Of a DNA stretch of 6,186 bases, positions 1 through 5,852 are shown in pieces. Each line of letters begins with the position of its first letter. The stretch's first letter is position 1. A program made the translations under genes and the position numbers. Under the pieces are notes generated by a model. The model did no database searches, was not told where the DNA came from, and worked only from the letters and a program-made list of their open reading frames with translations. The stretch comes from Treponema sp. Lineage in GTDB: Bacteria > Spirochaetota > Spirochaetia > Treponematales > Breznakiellaceae. The stretch lies in NCBI GenBank assembly GCA_031283905.1, contig JAITAW010000225.1:1-6186 (forward strand), given 5' to 3'.

Positions 1-284
1 ATGACTCCGATCTGCTGGATCGTAACCGCAAAAAAAAGAATCGTACCGGCGGCGAGGCATGAACGGATGTATGCTCCAGCCGTATTGACGTGATCCTCAA
101 GCCCGTTGCGCCTGCGGAAGAAAAGAATGGGACACAGGGAAAGGCTTCCCAGTAAAAACCGCACTCCGTTAAATGTAAATGGCCCCACATAGCGCATACC
201 CGAACGCTGGGCTACAAACCCGAAGCCCCACAAAAACGCGGTGAGCAGCAGGAGCAGGTCGGAGCGGAATGCTTTCTTATTCAT
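1..284 (-). CDS. EamA/DMT-family transporter, N-terminal part (3' end beyond window)
   Basis: Translating the minus strand from the ATG at 284 gives 94 complete codons with no stop up to the window edge. The protein begins MNKKAFRSDLLLLLTAFLWG and continues with GFVAQRSG, VGPFTFNGVRFLLGSLSL and later AAGTILFFAVTIQQIGV. A first membrane helix at about residues 9-26, a conserved F-x-A-Q-R-x-G stretch, the P-F-T-F-N-x-x-R-F motif leading into a second helix (about 38-56), then an Arg-rich loop (57-61) and a third helix (about 75-92), are typical of the EamA domain of 10-TM drug/metabolite exporters (about 300 residues). The substrate cannot be told. I see no clear Shine-Dalgarno sequence; the start was chosen because it puts the first helix at the usual distance from the N-terminus. 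It is divergent from the endonuclease gene and shares its 5' region. Confidence 0.85.
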   Translation of the reverse strand, partial: MNKKAFRSDLLLLLTAFLWGFGFVAQRSGMRYVGPFTFNGVRFLLGSLSLCPILFFRRRNGLEDHVNTAGAYIRSCLAAGTILFFAVTIQQIGV

Positions 285-362
285 GGCGGAGACTGTAGCA
301 CAAAAACAAGAAAATGGGAAGCGAATGGAAGGCCGGAAAAAGCCTGCGCCGCCGTTTTAACC

Positions 363-391
363 TTGCCATAAAAGGCGAATTGTTTTATACT
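363..391 (+). promoter_or_regulatory. sigma70-type promoter for exoA
   Basis: TTGCCA (363-368) and TATACT (386-391) each match the consensus at five or four-to-five positions and are separated by an ideal 17-base spacer. The expected transcription start is near 397-399, leaving a leader of only about 7-9 bases before the ATG at 406. It is the best promoter in the window and could drive the endonuclease gene and, by read-through, the rhomboid/Bat-like genes downstream. Confidence 0.7.
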
Positions 392-412
392 CTTTTCCTA
401 GAGTTATGAGAA
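384..412 (-). promoter_or_regulatory. Possible leftward sigma70-type promoter for the transporter gene
   Basis: Read on the minus strand, TTCTCA (412-407; 4 of 6 to consensus) and TATAAA (389-384; 5 of 6) are separated by exactly 17 bases. Transcription would begin near 377 and give a leader of about 93 bases before the ATG at 284. Its -10 overlaps the -10 of the rightward promoter, so the two would exclude each other if both are real. The -35 match is weak. Confidence 0.3.
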
Positions 413-1182
413 TACTATCATGGAATGTAAACGGTATTCGCGCCGTTGAGAAAAAAGGATTTTCGCAATGGCTTCACCAGGAATCGCCGGATATACTTTG
501 TGTGCAGGAGACCAAGGCGGATCCCGGGCAGTTGTCAAAAGAATTGCTCAATCCGGTTGACAATACGGGCGCGCCCTATTTCACGTACTGGGCGAGCGCG
601 AAAAAGAAGGGCTATTCCGGCACGGCGATTTTCAGCAGAATTGAGCCGATTAAGACTCAGAACCTAGGTTTAAGTGAATTTGACGATGAAGGCAGGGTTT
701 TGCAAGCCGACTACCCGGATTTCTCCCTGATTTGCGCCTATTTCCCCAACGCCCGGGAGGGAGGAGCGCGTCTTCCGTACAAACTCGCGTTTTGCGCGGC
801 TATGCTCAAACATTGCGACGCGCTCGTTGAACAGGGGCGGCGCATCGTGCTGTGCGGGGACTACAACATCGCCCACGAATACATAGATCTTGCCCGCCCT
901 GCGGAAAACGAGGGCAATTCCGGCTTTTTGCCGGAAGAGCGGGCGTGGATGGATTCGTGGCTTGCGGCCGGTTACATCGACGTCTTCCGGCATTTTCACC
1001 CGGGCGAGCCGGGGCATTACAGTTGGTGGACGTACCGCGGCGGCGCGAGAGAGCGCAACGTTGGATGGCGCATAGATTACCACTGCGTTGACAAAGACTT
1101 CCTGCCCCGCGTGGAAGCATCCTTCATACGAAGCGATGTGTTCGGATCGGATCATTGCCCGGTCGAAATTCATCTCACGTGA
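406..1182 (+). CDS. exoA: Exodeoxyribonuclease III / AP endonuclease (ExoA/Xth family)
   Basis: A 258-residue protein of normal full length for the ExoA/APE1-like branch of the exonuclease-phosphatase fold. It cuts DNA 5' to abasic sites and removes 3' blocking groups in base excision repair, in the cytoplasm, using a divalent metal. The active-site residues are in place: Asn7 in SWNVNGIR, Glu35 in VQETK, Tyr112 in CAYFPN, Asp152 and Asn154 in CGDYNIAH, Asp224 in GWRIDY, and Asp249-His250 in the terminal GSDHCPVE. The GYSGTAIFSR and YSWWTYRGGARERN blocks closely resemble Gram-positive ExoA as I remember it. The ATG at 406 gives the conserved N-terminus; only a weak GAG (401-403) precedes it, in keeping with the very short predicted leader. 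The next gene starts 61 bp downstream on the same strand. The family call is very secure; the symbol could equally be xth. Confidence 0.97.
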   Translation: MRILSWNVNGIRAVEKKGFSQWLHQESPDILCVQETKADPGQLSKELLNPVDNTGAPYFTYWASAKKKGYSGTAIFSRIEPIKTQNLGLSEFDDEGRVLQADYPDFSLICAYFPNAREGGARLPYKLAFCAAMLKHCDALVEQGRRIVLCGDYNIAHEYIDLARPAENEGNSGFLPEERAWMDSWLAAGYIDVFRHFHPGEPGHYSWWTYRGGARERNVGWRIDYHCVDKDFLPRVEASFIRSDVFGSDHCPVEIHLT

Positions 1183-1217
1183 GAGCTTTTTTCAAGACCG
1201 AAGTTTTGAAAAATCTC
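1181..1217 (+). other. Intergenic hairpin overlapping the exoA stop codon
   Basis: Bases 1181-1184 (GAGA) pair with 1214-1217 (TCTC); after a three-base bulge, 1188-1195 (TTTTTCAA) pairs with 1206-1213 (TTGAAAAA), and GAC/GTT (1196-1198 with 1203-1205, one G-T pair) closes a CGAA tetraloop. The downstream side is not followed by a T-run, so it is not a normal intrinsic terminator. It ends 14 bases before the rhomboid ribosome binding site and may be an RNA-processing or stability element between exoA and the Bat-like genes. Much of the stem is A-T. Confidence 0.5.
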
Positions 1218-1231
1218 GTGAATTCCATTAC

Positions 1232-1237
1232 AAGGAG
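1232..1237 (+). promoter_or_regulatory. Strong ribosome binding site deciding the rhomboid start
   Basis: AAGGAG lies six bases before the ATG at 1244. The reading frame is open further upstream into exoA, to an ATG at 1088, but that extension would overlap exoA by about 95 bases and put a hydrophilic, non-conserved stretch before the first membrane helix. The site therefore fixes the start at 1244. Confidence 0.85.
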
Positions 1238-1243
1238 TGTTTT

Positions 1244-1804
1244 ATGCGTCTTAAATACAATTCGCCCGTTGTTTTGACATTTGCGTTTATATGCACGGGA
1301 GTGTTGCTTTTAAATCAATTTGTGTTCCCCAATCTCATCGCCGCGTGGTTTATGGTACCCGGACAGGGGGCTTTCTCTTTTCCCAGGGACATCATAAACC
1401 TCTTTACCCATGTTATCGGACATGCCGATTGGCCGCATTTAATCGGCAATTTCTCGATCATCCTGTTGGTTGGACCCATGCTTGAAGAAAACCACGGTTC
1501 GCCGGACATGCTGTTTATGATGGCCGTTACCGCGTTTGCAACCGGACTGCTCAACGTGATCTTTTTCCCGACCGCCTTGCTCGGCGCGTCAGGCGTTGTT
1601 TTTATGATGATCCTCCTTGCCTCTTTTACCAATATTCAGAAAGGCGAAATTCCCCTCACGTTTATTCTGGTGCTGATTCTCTATTTGGGAGAACAAATTG
1701 TGCAGAGCTTTCAAGAAGATTCAATTTCACAATTCGCCCACATAGCCGGAGGCTTTCTGGGGAGCATCTTTGGGTTCCTCAACCGTTCCGAACCGCGAAA
1801 ATGA
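1244..1804 (+). CDS. Rhomboid-family intramembrane serine protease
   Basis: A 186-residue membrane protein with the compact six-helix rhomboid layout (helices at about 8-28, 66-80, 88-108, 113-128, 136-153, 163-179). Ser116 in LLGASGVVF is the nucleophile and His166 in FAHIAGGFLG the partner of the Ser-His dyad. His60, His65 and Asn69 in GHADWPHLIGN match the H-x4-H-x3-N motif that shapes the oxyanion site in GlpG-type enzymes. It should thus be a catalytically active protease that cuts transmembrane helices within the membrane. The Arg/Lys-rich tail (RSEPRK) is short and there is no extra domain. Its stop codon overlaps the next start (ATGA at 1801-1804), so it is translated together with the DUF58 gene. 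The substrate is unknown; the neighbouring single-helix membrane proteins are natural candidates, which is inference only. Confidence 0.9.
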   Translation: MRLKYNSPVVLTFAFICTGVLLLNQFVFPNLIAAWFMVPGQGAFSFPRDIINLFTHVIGHADWPHLIGNFSIILLVGPMLEENHGSPDMLFMMAVTAFATGLLNVIFFPTALLGASGVVFMMILLASFTNIQKGEIPLTFILVLILYLGEQIVQSFQEDSISQFAHIAGGFLGSIFGFLNRSEPRK

Positions 1805-2733
1805 CGAGACGCGAAATTTTACGGAAGATCACCGCCTTCCCCATTGTGGCGTCGGTTTTGGCGGAAGACCTTTTGGCGGGCGACTTCCGCTCCGTGTTTC
1901 GGGGACAGGGCATAGAAGCTGACGAGGTTCGGCGCTATGAGACGGGAGATGACGTTCGCTCCATCGACTGGAATGTAAGCGCGAGGTTCGGTACGCCCTA
2001 TGTAAAAATGTACCGCGAAGAAAGAGAGCTTGCGGTGTTTATTGCGCTTGATTGTTCCGCATCCATGCGTTGCGGAAGCGTGATGAAGAGATCGGAACAA
2101 GCCGTTTTAGCGTCCGCTTTGCTTGCGTTTTCCTCCGAACGTTCCGGGCAGCGTCTTGGGTCCGTGTTTTTCGACACGGAAATTTTCAGAATGTTTCCGG
2201 CGGCCAAGGGCAGACCTCATACGCTCGCCGTCATCACCGATGCGTTGCGGGAGAGCGGCGTTGACAGGGAACCGGACGCGGAATACGGGGATATGCCGGA
2301 GAAAAAAGAGAAAAAAACAAAGAGCGGAGAAAAAAGCAGCAATCTGGGCGTTGCGCTCACCGGATTGGAACGTATGTTGAAACGGCGCAGTCTCATCTTT
2401 GTTATATCCGATTTTTTTTGCATGAACTGGGAGCAGGAACTTGGCAGGCTGTGCCGGAAACATGATGTCGTCGCCATACGGATAACGGATCCGCTTGACG
2501 CGATTCTTTATAACGCGGGGCTTGTCGTCATGGAAGATCCTGAAACAGGCGCTAGAATCCATGCGCCGACCGGTTTCGCCTCTTTCCGCGCCGCGTGGGA
2601 GAACTGGCACAGGGAACGCGGCGACGCATGGAAGGCGATCACCAGACGCGCCGGCGCAACGCCTTTTGAGCTTTCCACCAAAGAGGACGCCGCGGCTTCT
2701 TTCATCCGCTTTTTCAAAAGCAGGAAGCGATGA
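1801..2733 (+). CDS. DUF58 domain protein with VWA-like fold, Bat-operon type
   Basis: A 310-residue soluble protein. The DUF58 signature is clear at residues 33-62: FRGQGIEADEVRRYETGDD followed by VRSIDWNVSAR. A VWA-like core follows, with a metal-site motif D84-C-S86-A-S88-M (IALDCSASM) and a later strand VISDF (201-205) carrying the acidic residue Asp204. Between these lies an unusual charged stretch (167-178, KKEKKTKSGEK in part) that resembles a flexible loop insert. There is no signal peptide and I see no membrane helix. DUF58 proteins are usually encoded beside MoxR ATPases and VWA proteins and are thought to act as cytoplasmic partners of such complexes; the exact function is unknown. 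The start overlaps the rhomboid stop (ATGA) and has no recognisable Shine-Dalgarno sequence, which implies translational coupling. The stop overlaps the next start. Confidence 0.9.
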   Translation: MTRREILRKITAFPIVASVLAEDLLAGDFRSVFRGQGIEADEVRRYETGDDVRSIDWNVSARFGTPYVKMYREERELAVFIALDCSASMRCGSVMKRSEQAVLASALLAFSSERSGQRLGSVFFDTEIFRMFPAAKGRPHTLAVITDALRESGVDREPDAEYGDMPEKKEKKTKSGEKSSNLGVALTGLERMLKRRSLIFVISDFFCMNWEQELGRLCRKHDVVAIRITDPLDAILYNAGLVVMEDPETGARIHAPTGFASFRAAWENWHRERGDAWKAITRRAGATPFELSTKEDAAASFIRFFKSRKR

Positions 2734-3617
2734 TGGATGCGGCGTGTTCCGCGTATTCCGGCGTAAAAAGCCGGTATGGGAAAAACAGAGCGCCGTTCTG
2801 CGCGTTTTTTTTTCTGCTTCCGCTCCTTGTTTATGCCGCTGATACGCCTTATCTCATTCCCCAGACCGTGTTTGTAGGGGACAAGGCAACGTTGATCGTA
2901 CCTTTGGGAACAGCGGACGAGAATTTTCAGCCGCAGTCCATTGACGCGCCGGAAACGCCCGGTGAGCTTGTATTGCACAAAATAACCCTTGAGCGCAAGG
3001 GGGACAACGCCCAACTTGCCGTTGAATTCACCGCGTATACTGCCGGTGAAATTGCGTTTCCAGTGATACAGGCCCCGGGATTCCCGGACTTCACCGGACT
3101 GAAGGTTGTGATCGCTTCCATATTGGATCCGTCTTCCATGACGCTCTCCGCGCCCGTTTCGCCGCTTTTAGCGCCGGGGACTACAAGTCTCATCTACGGA
3201 AGCATCGCCATGGCCATTATGTTGCTGATTTTCACTGTCGGGTTGCGGTTCTTCTGGACGAACCGCTTTCTAAGCGTACGGCAAAGGTTGTTTCGGCGTT
3301 TTCTGGTCATCGGCATGAAGGCTTTTATTGCGCGGTTGCGGAAACAACCGGAAAAAGACGCGCTCGACCTTCTTTCAGCGCAATTCAGGCGGTTCTTGAC
3401 CCGTTTTACCGGCATTGACTGCCTTGCCATAAGCGCCGCAGAATTCGCCGGCTTGGAACATGGCGTTCCTTTGTCCATCATGTTCCGCAAGTGGGATACG
3501 TTGCGCTTCAATGTGGAGAGCGTTTCCCCTTCGGACATAATCAACGCGCTTGACGATGCGTACACCTATATTACTACGCTGGATAAAACGGCGCCGGGAG
3601 AAAAATATGGCGTTTGA
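2730..3617 (+). CDS. Bat-operon membrane protein: signal peptide, beta-rich extracytoplasmic domain, one TM helix, cytoplasmic tail
   Basis: A 295-residue protein I do not recognise as a named family. After a basic n-region (Lys13-Arg20) comes a hydrophobic segment FCAFFFLLPLLVYAAD (23-38), read as a signal peptide with cleavage near Ala36/Ala37. Residues 40-150 alternate in a beta-strand manner (VFVGDKATLIVPLG; QLAVEFTAYTAGEIAFP), like a single immunoglobulin-like domain of BatD-type proteins. A membrane helix at about 153-176 (LIYGSIAMAIMLLIFTVGL) is followed by a basic, helical cytoplasmic part (178-295). Two starts are possible: ATG 2730 overlaps the DUF58 stop in ATGATG, while ATG 2733 sits seven bases after AGGA (2722-2725) and may be the one used. 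It takes the place of the hypothetical protein I remember between DUF58 and BatA in Borrelia. It could be a small BatD analogue. Confidence 0.8.
   Translation: MMDAACSAYSGVKSRYGKNRAPFCAFFFLLPLLVYAADTPYLIPQTVFVGDKATLIVPLGTADENFQPQSIDAPETPGELVLHKITLERKGDNAQLAVEFTAYTAGEIAFPVIQAPGFPDFTGLKVVIASILDPSSMTLSAPVSPLLAPGTTSLIYGSIAMAIMLLIFTVGLRFFWTNRFLSVRQRLFRRFLVIGMKAFIARLRKQPEKDALDLLSAQFRRFLTRFTGIDCLAISAAEFAGLEHGVPLSIMFRKWDTLRFNVESVSPSDIINALDDAYTYITTLDKTAPGEKYGV
3596..3600 (+). promoter_or_regulatory. Ribosome binding site of batA inside the preceding gene
   Basis: GGGAG ends six bases before the ATG at 3607. The frame is open further upstream to an ATG at 3550, but only 3607 has a ribosome binding site and yields the usual BatA N-terminus MAFEHPFF with its hydrophobic helix close to the start. 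Confidence 0.8.
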
Positions 3618-4602
3618 GCATCCCTTTTTTGCTATCGCGGGCATTCTCGCCCTTATCACGCTTCCGTTTCTTTCCCGCCTGATGAAAGACGCGCTTGCCA
3701 TAGACGTACCGCTTGGTCCTCCGGGCGGTACGCCGTTCAAGCCTCCGTACAGTTTTTCGCTGTTTATGAAAGCGCTCCGCGTCACTGAATGTATCGGCAT
3801 ACTGTCGCTCTTCATCGCGGCGGCGGGACCGCTCTTTCTGTCCAGTCAAACCGTGTGGCTTTCGCGGGGCGCGGATATTATTTTCGTGCTTGACATAAGC
3901 CCCAGCATGGCGTGTCTTGACATGAACAACAAAAGCCGTTTTGACGCGAGCAAAGCGTTGGTACGCGGTTTTGCGGAACGGCGCCCTTCGGACAACATCG
4001 GACTGGTGGCGGTGGGGAAGGACGCAAGCCTCCTCACGCCGCCGACCGTTGACCGCGAGGCGCTCTTTTCCCGCCTCGACGCCTTGAGGCTCGGCGAACT
4101 GGGTGACGGTACCGCGCTGGGGGTGGGGCTTGCCATTGCGGGGTTGCACATCAGCGGTTCAAACGCCGCCAAAAAAGCCGTGGCGCTCATCACGGACGGT
4201 GAAAACAACGCCGGTTCAATAAACCCCGCGACCGCCGCCGGTATTTTTCCTGAGCTTGGGGTTAATTTTTGGGTCATCGCCGTTGGATCAAGCGGAGAAA
4301 TTCCCATTGATTACATCGATCCTTTTACAAAGCTGCGAAGAACCGGCTTTTTTGAATCCCGTTTCGATCCTGAAAAACTGAAACAAATCGCAAGCCGGGG
4401 AAATGGAACGTATGCCGGCGCGCCGTCCGCGGATACGTTTGCCGAAGCGTTCGCCCTGTTCGATCAGCGGGAGTTGAGTATCCAGCGCTCCGGGTCCGTA
4501 ACCAAAACAAAACCCGTACATTCAGTTTTTGCTATAGCGGCGGTTCTTCTCATAGCGGCGGCCCGCTTTATTCGGCGCTACATCGCGGGGATTTTCCTAT
4601 GA
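3607..4602 (+). CDS. batA: BatA-like VWA domain membrane protein
   Basis: A 331-residue protein. The N-terminal part has hydrophobic segments at about 6-22 and 58-79 (GILSLFIAAAGPLFL), then the VWA domain from about 88 to 290, and a last membrane helix at about 306-321 followed by a basic tail. The metal-ion-dependent adhesion site is complete: D96-I-S98-P-S100 in FVLDISPSM, Thr169 in GDGTALG, and Asp197 in LITDGEN. The N-terminal start FEHPFF, the helix pair and the C-terminal anchor are typical of BatA, whose VWA domain lies on the outer face of the cytoplasmic membrane. Bat proteins were linked to aerotolerance in Bacteroides; as I recall, deletion in Leptospira gave no such phenotype, so the role is open. 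It overlaps the previous gene by 11 bp and the next by ATGA. Confidence 0.92.
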   Translation: MAFEHPFFAIAGILALITLPFLSRLMKDALAIDVPLGPPGGTPFKPPYSFSLFMKALRVTECIGILSLFIAAAGPLFLSSQTVWLSRGADIIFVLDISPSMACLDMNNKSRFDASKALVRGFAERRPSDNIGLVAVGKDASLLTPPTVDREALFSRLDALRLGELGDGTALGVGLAIAGLHISGSNAAKKAVALITDGENNAGSINPATAAGIFPELGVNFWVIAVGSSGEIPIDYIDPFTKLRRTGFFESRFDPEKLKQIASRGNGTYAGAPSADTFAEAFALFDQRELSIQRSGSVTKTKPVHSVFAIAAVLLIAAARFIRRYIAGIFL

Positions 4603-5588
4603 CATTTGACGCGCCCATTGTTCTCTCCGGTCTTATCCTCGTCATCCCATTCGTGATTCTTGAGGCGATCCATTACTATAGACGCGGGAAAATATTGAAG
4701 CTCCTGAACCTCTTGCAAAAAGAACACAAGAGGCGCTTTGTACTTTCCGCCGTTTTTTTTATGCTTTTTCTCTGCTGCGCCATCATCGCGCTAGCCGGAC
4801 CGCGCTGGGGCGCGAGATCCGTTGTAGAATACAAGCGCGGAGTTGATGTAGTGTTCGCCTTTGACGTGTCAAGGAGCATGGAGTCCGCCGATGTTGAACC
4901 GTCCCGGCTTGGAAGAGCGGTTTCCGTTGCACGGGAAGCTGTCGCGCTCGTGGGAAACGCGCGTATCGGAACAGCCTTCGGCAAGGGCAGAGGCGTTCTG
5001 GCGTTGCCCCTCACATGGGACGTCAACGCCGTACTTGTTTTCCTCGACAGCCTCTTAACCGGCGTCCAGAGCGGAACAGGTACCAACCTCGAAAGCCTCA
5101 TTGAGGCGTCAAGCAGAGCGTTTCTCTCTTCTTTTCCGGCAAAGCGTCTTATCGTGCTTTTCTCAGACGGCGAATCCCTCTCCGGTTCGCTTCAAGCCGC
5201 GGTGGACAGGGCACGGCTTGAAAGCATCAGCGTGGTCGCCCTGGGTTTTGGTACCGAAGAAGGCGGCGTCGTTCCCCAAAGAATTATGCTTGACCGCGAG
5301 ACCGGCGAGCCTGCGGCGGAACAAAAGGTGATTGTCAGCGCCCGGGACACGGAAGCGCTACGGAACGCCGCGGAACGTTCCGGCGGCATTTTTATTGACG
5401 GCAACGCTCCTGACGCCGCGCGGACGCTTGCCGGTTATATCAAAACTCTAGCTCCTGAGACCGGCGTCAGCAGTTATAAGATAGAAGCCGCTCCCCGCTG
5501 GCGGATTTTTATGCTTGCGGCGCTTGTGTTTCTGCTTCTGTCGAAACTCGCTGAAAAAAAGATTCGCCGGTCGACAACCCCGGGCTGA
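4599..5588 (+). CDS. batB: BatB-like VWA domain membrane protein
   Basis: A 329-residue protein with hydrophobic segments at about 7-25 and 47-66, the BatB-type link ALAGPRWG (65-71), a VWA domain from about 80 to 285, and a C-terminal helix at about 302-315 before a basic tail (KKIRRSTTPG). Metal-site residues are Asp89, Ser91 and Ser93 in FAFDVSRSM, Thr160/Thr162 in SGTGTN, and Asp190 in LFSDGES. The MESADVEPSRL stretch after the first motif is characteristic of BatB. It is paralogous to the preceding BatA-like protein, so the two may pair. The start overlaps the batA stop (ATGA), with GGGGA seven bases upstream (4587-4591). The stop codon lies in a perfect palindrome and no TPR gene follows, unlike longer Bat operons. 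Confidence 0.92.
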   Translation: MTFDAPIVLSGLILVIPFVILEAIHYYRRGKILKLLNLLQKEHKRRFVLSAVFFMLFLCCAIIALAGPRWGARSVVEYKRGVDVVFAFDVSRSMESADVEPSRLGRAVSVAREAVALVGNARIGTAFGKGRGVLALPLTWDVNAVLVFLDSLLTGVQSGTGTNLESLIEASSRAFLSSFPAKRLIVLFSDGESLSGSLQAAVDRARLESISVVALGFGTEEGGVVPQRIMLDRETGEPAAEQKVIVSARDTEALRNAAERSGGIFIDGNAPDAARTLAGYIKTLAPETGVSSYKIEAAPRWRIFMLAALVFLLLSKLAEKKIRRSTTPG

Positions 5589-5676
5589 CGCGCGGCGCGT
5601 TCACAGCCTCTCAGCCGTCGGCAATCGGACTGCGCTCGCCAAGGCGATCTGCGCGGACGGCGTCCGTGTTTATTTG
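5588..5676 (+). terminator. Palindrome cluster after batB; possible operon terminator
   Basis: Four separate dyads follow one another. They are ACGCGC-G-GCGCGT (5588-5600, overlapping the stop codon), GCCG-T-CGGC (5614-5622), TCGCC-AA-GGCGA (5636-5647, flanked by GCGC on both sides), and CGGAC-GGC-GTCCG (5654-5666). The last, extended by wobble pairs to 5651-5669, is followed by a weak T-rich TTATTT and is the best terminator candidate. No stem is followed by a clean T-run, so termination is an inference; a dispersed palindromic repeat is the main alternative. Confidence 0.4.
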
Positions 5677-5678
5677 CA

Positions 5679-5752
5679 GTGGGGTTTAATACCCCGCCGC
5701 TCTGCGGCGGTTAAAATTGGTAACACTAACAAAAAATGGTAGTAAACCCCAC
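5679..5752. repeat. 74-bp element bounded by perfect 10-bp inverted repeats
   Basis: GTGGGGTTTA (5679-5688) is the exact reverse complement of TAAACCCCAC (5743-5752). Inside, CCGCCGC-TCT-GCGGCGG (5694-5710) forms a perfect 7-bp GC hairpin, flanked by TTTAA and TTAAA which can also pair. The rest (5711-5742) is A-T rich. There is no coding content. It is either a structured RNA/terminator-like element or a MITE-like palindromic repeat. No clear target-site duplication is visible at the edges. Confidence 0.65.
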
Positions 5753-5806
5753 AGTTAATAATTTTCTTACAGAACGAACCTCGTAAACAACGCAACGCTT
5801 ACAAGA

Positions 5807-5845
5807 TACCCCGCCGCAAACGTGTTTGCGCGCTCTGCGGCGGGG
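5807..5845. repeat. Second copy of the GC-hairpin core, with a 16-bp insert in its loop
   Basis: CCCCGCCGC (5809-5817) pairs perfectly with GCGGCGGGG (5837-5845). The flanks match the core of the 74-bp element: both have ATACCCCGCCGC on the left and TCTGCGGCGG on the right. Here 16 extra bases (5818-5833) lie between them; these include part of the dyad GCAAA-cgtg-TTTGC (5816-5829). On the minus strand the repeat lies directly after the acetyltransferase remnant. Confidence 0.6.
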
Positions 5846-5852
5846 AGGTTCA

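Noticed and set aside
1206..1234. TTGAAA-17-TACAAG as a promoter for the rhomboid gene
   Set aside because: The -10 would overlap the ribosome binding site and transcription would start after it, leaving the mRNA without that site; the -10 match is poor.
1088..1243. Upstream extension of the rhomboid gene to the ATG at 1088
   Set aside because: It would overlap exoA by about 95 bases, adds a hydrophilic non-conserved N-terminus, and the strong AAGGAG at 1232-1237 points to 1244.
3550..3606. Upstream start for batA at 3550
   Set aside because: No ribosome binding site and a basic stretch not found at BatA N-termini; 3607 has GGGAG at the right distance.
5515..5742. 75-codon plus-strand reading frame running from batB into the repeats
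   Set aside because: It overlaps the end of batB in another frame, then reads through palindromes; Arg/Ala-rich composition typical of a shadow frame.
5588..5852. CRISPR-like array
   Set aside because: The repeated units are unequal palindromes without regular spacers or a constant period.
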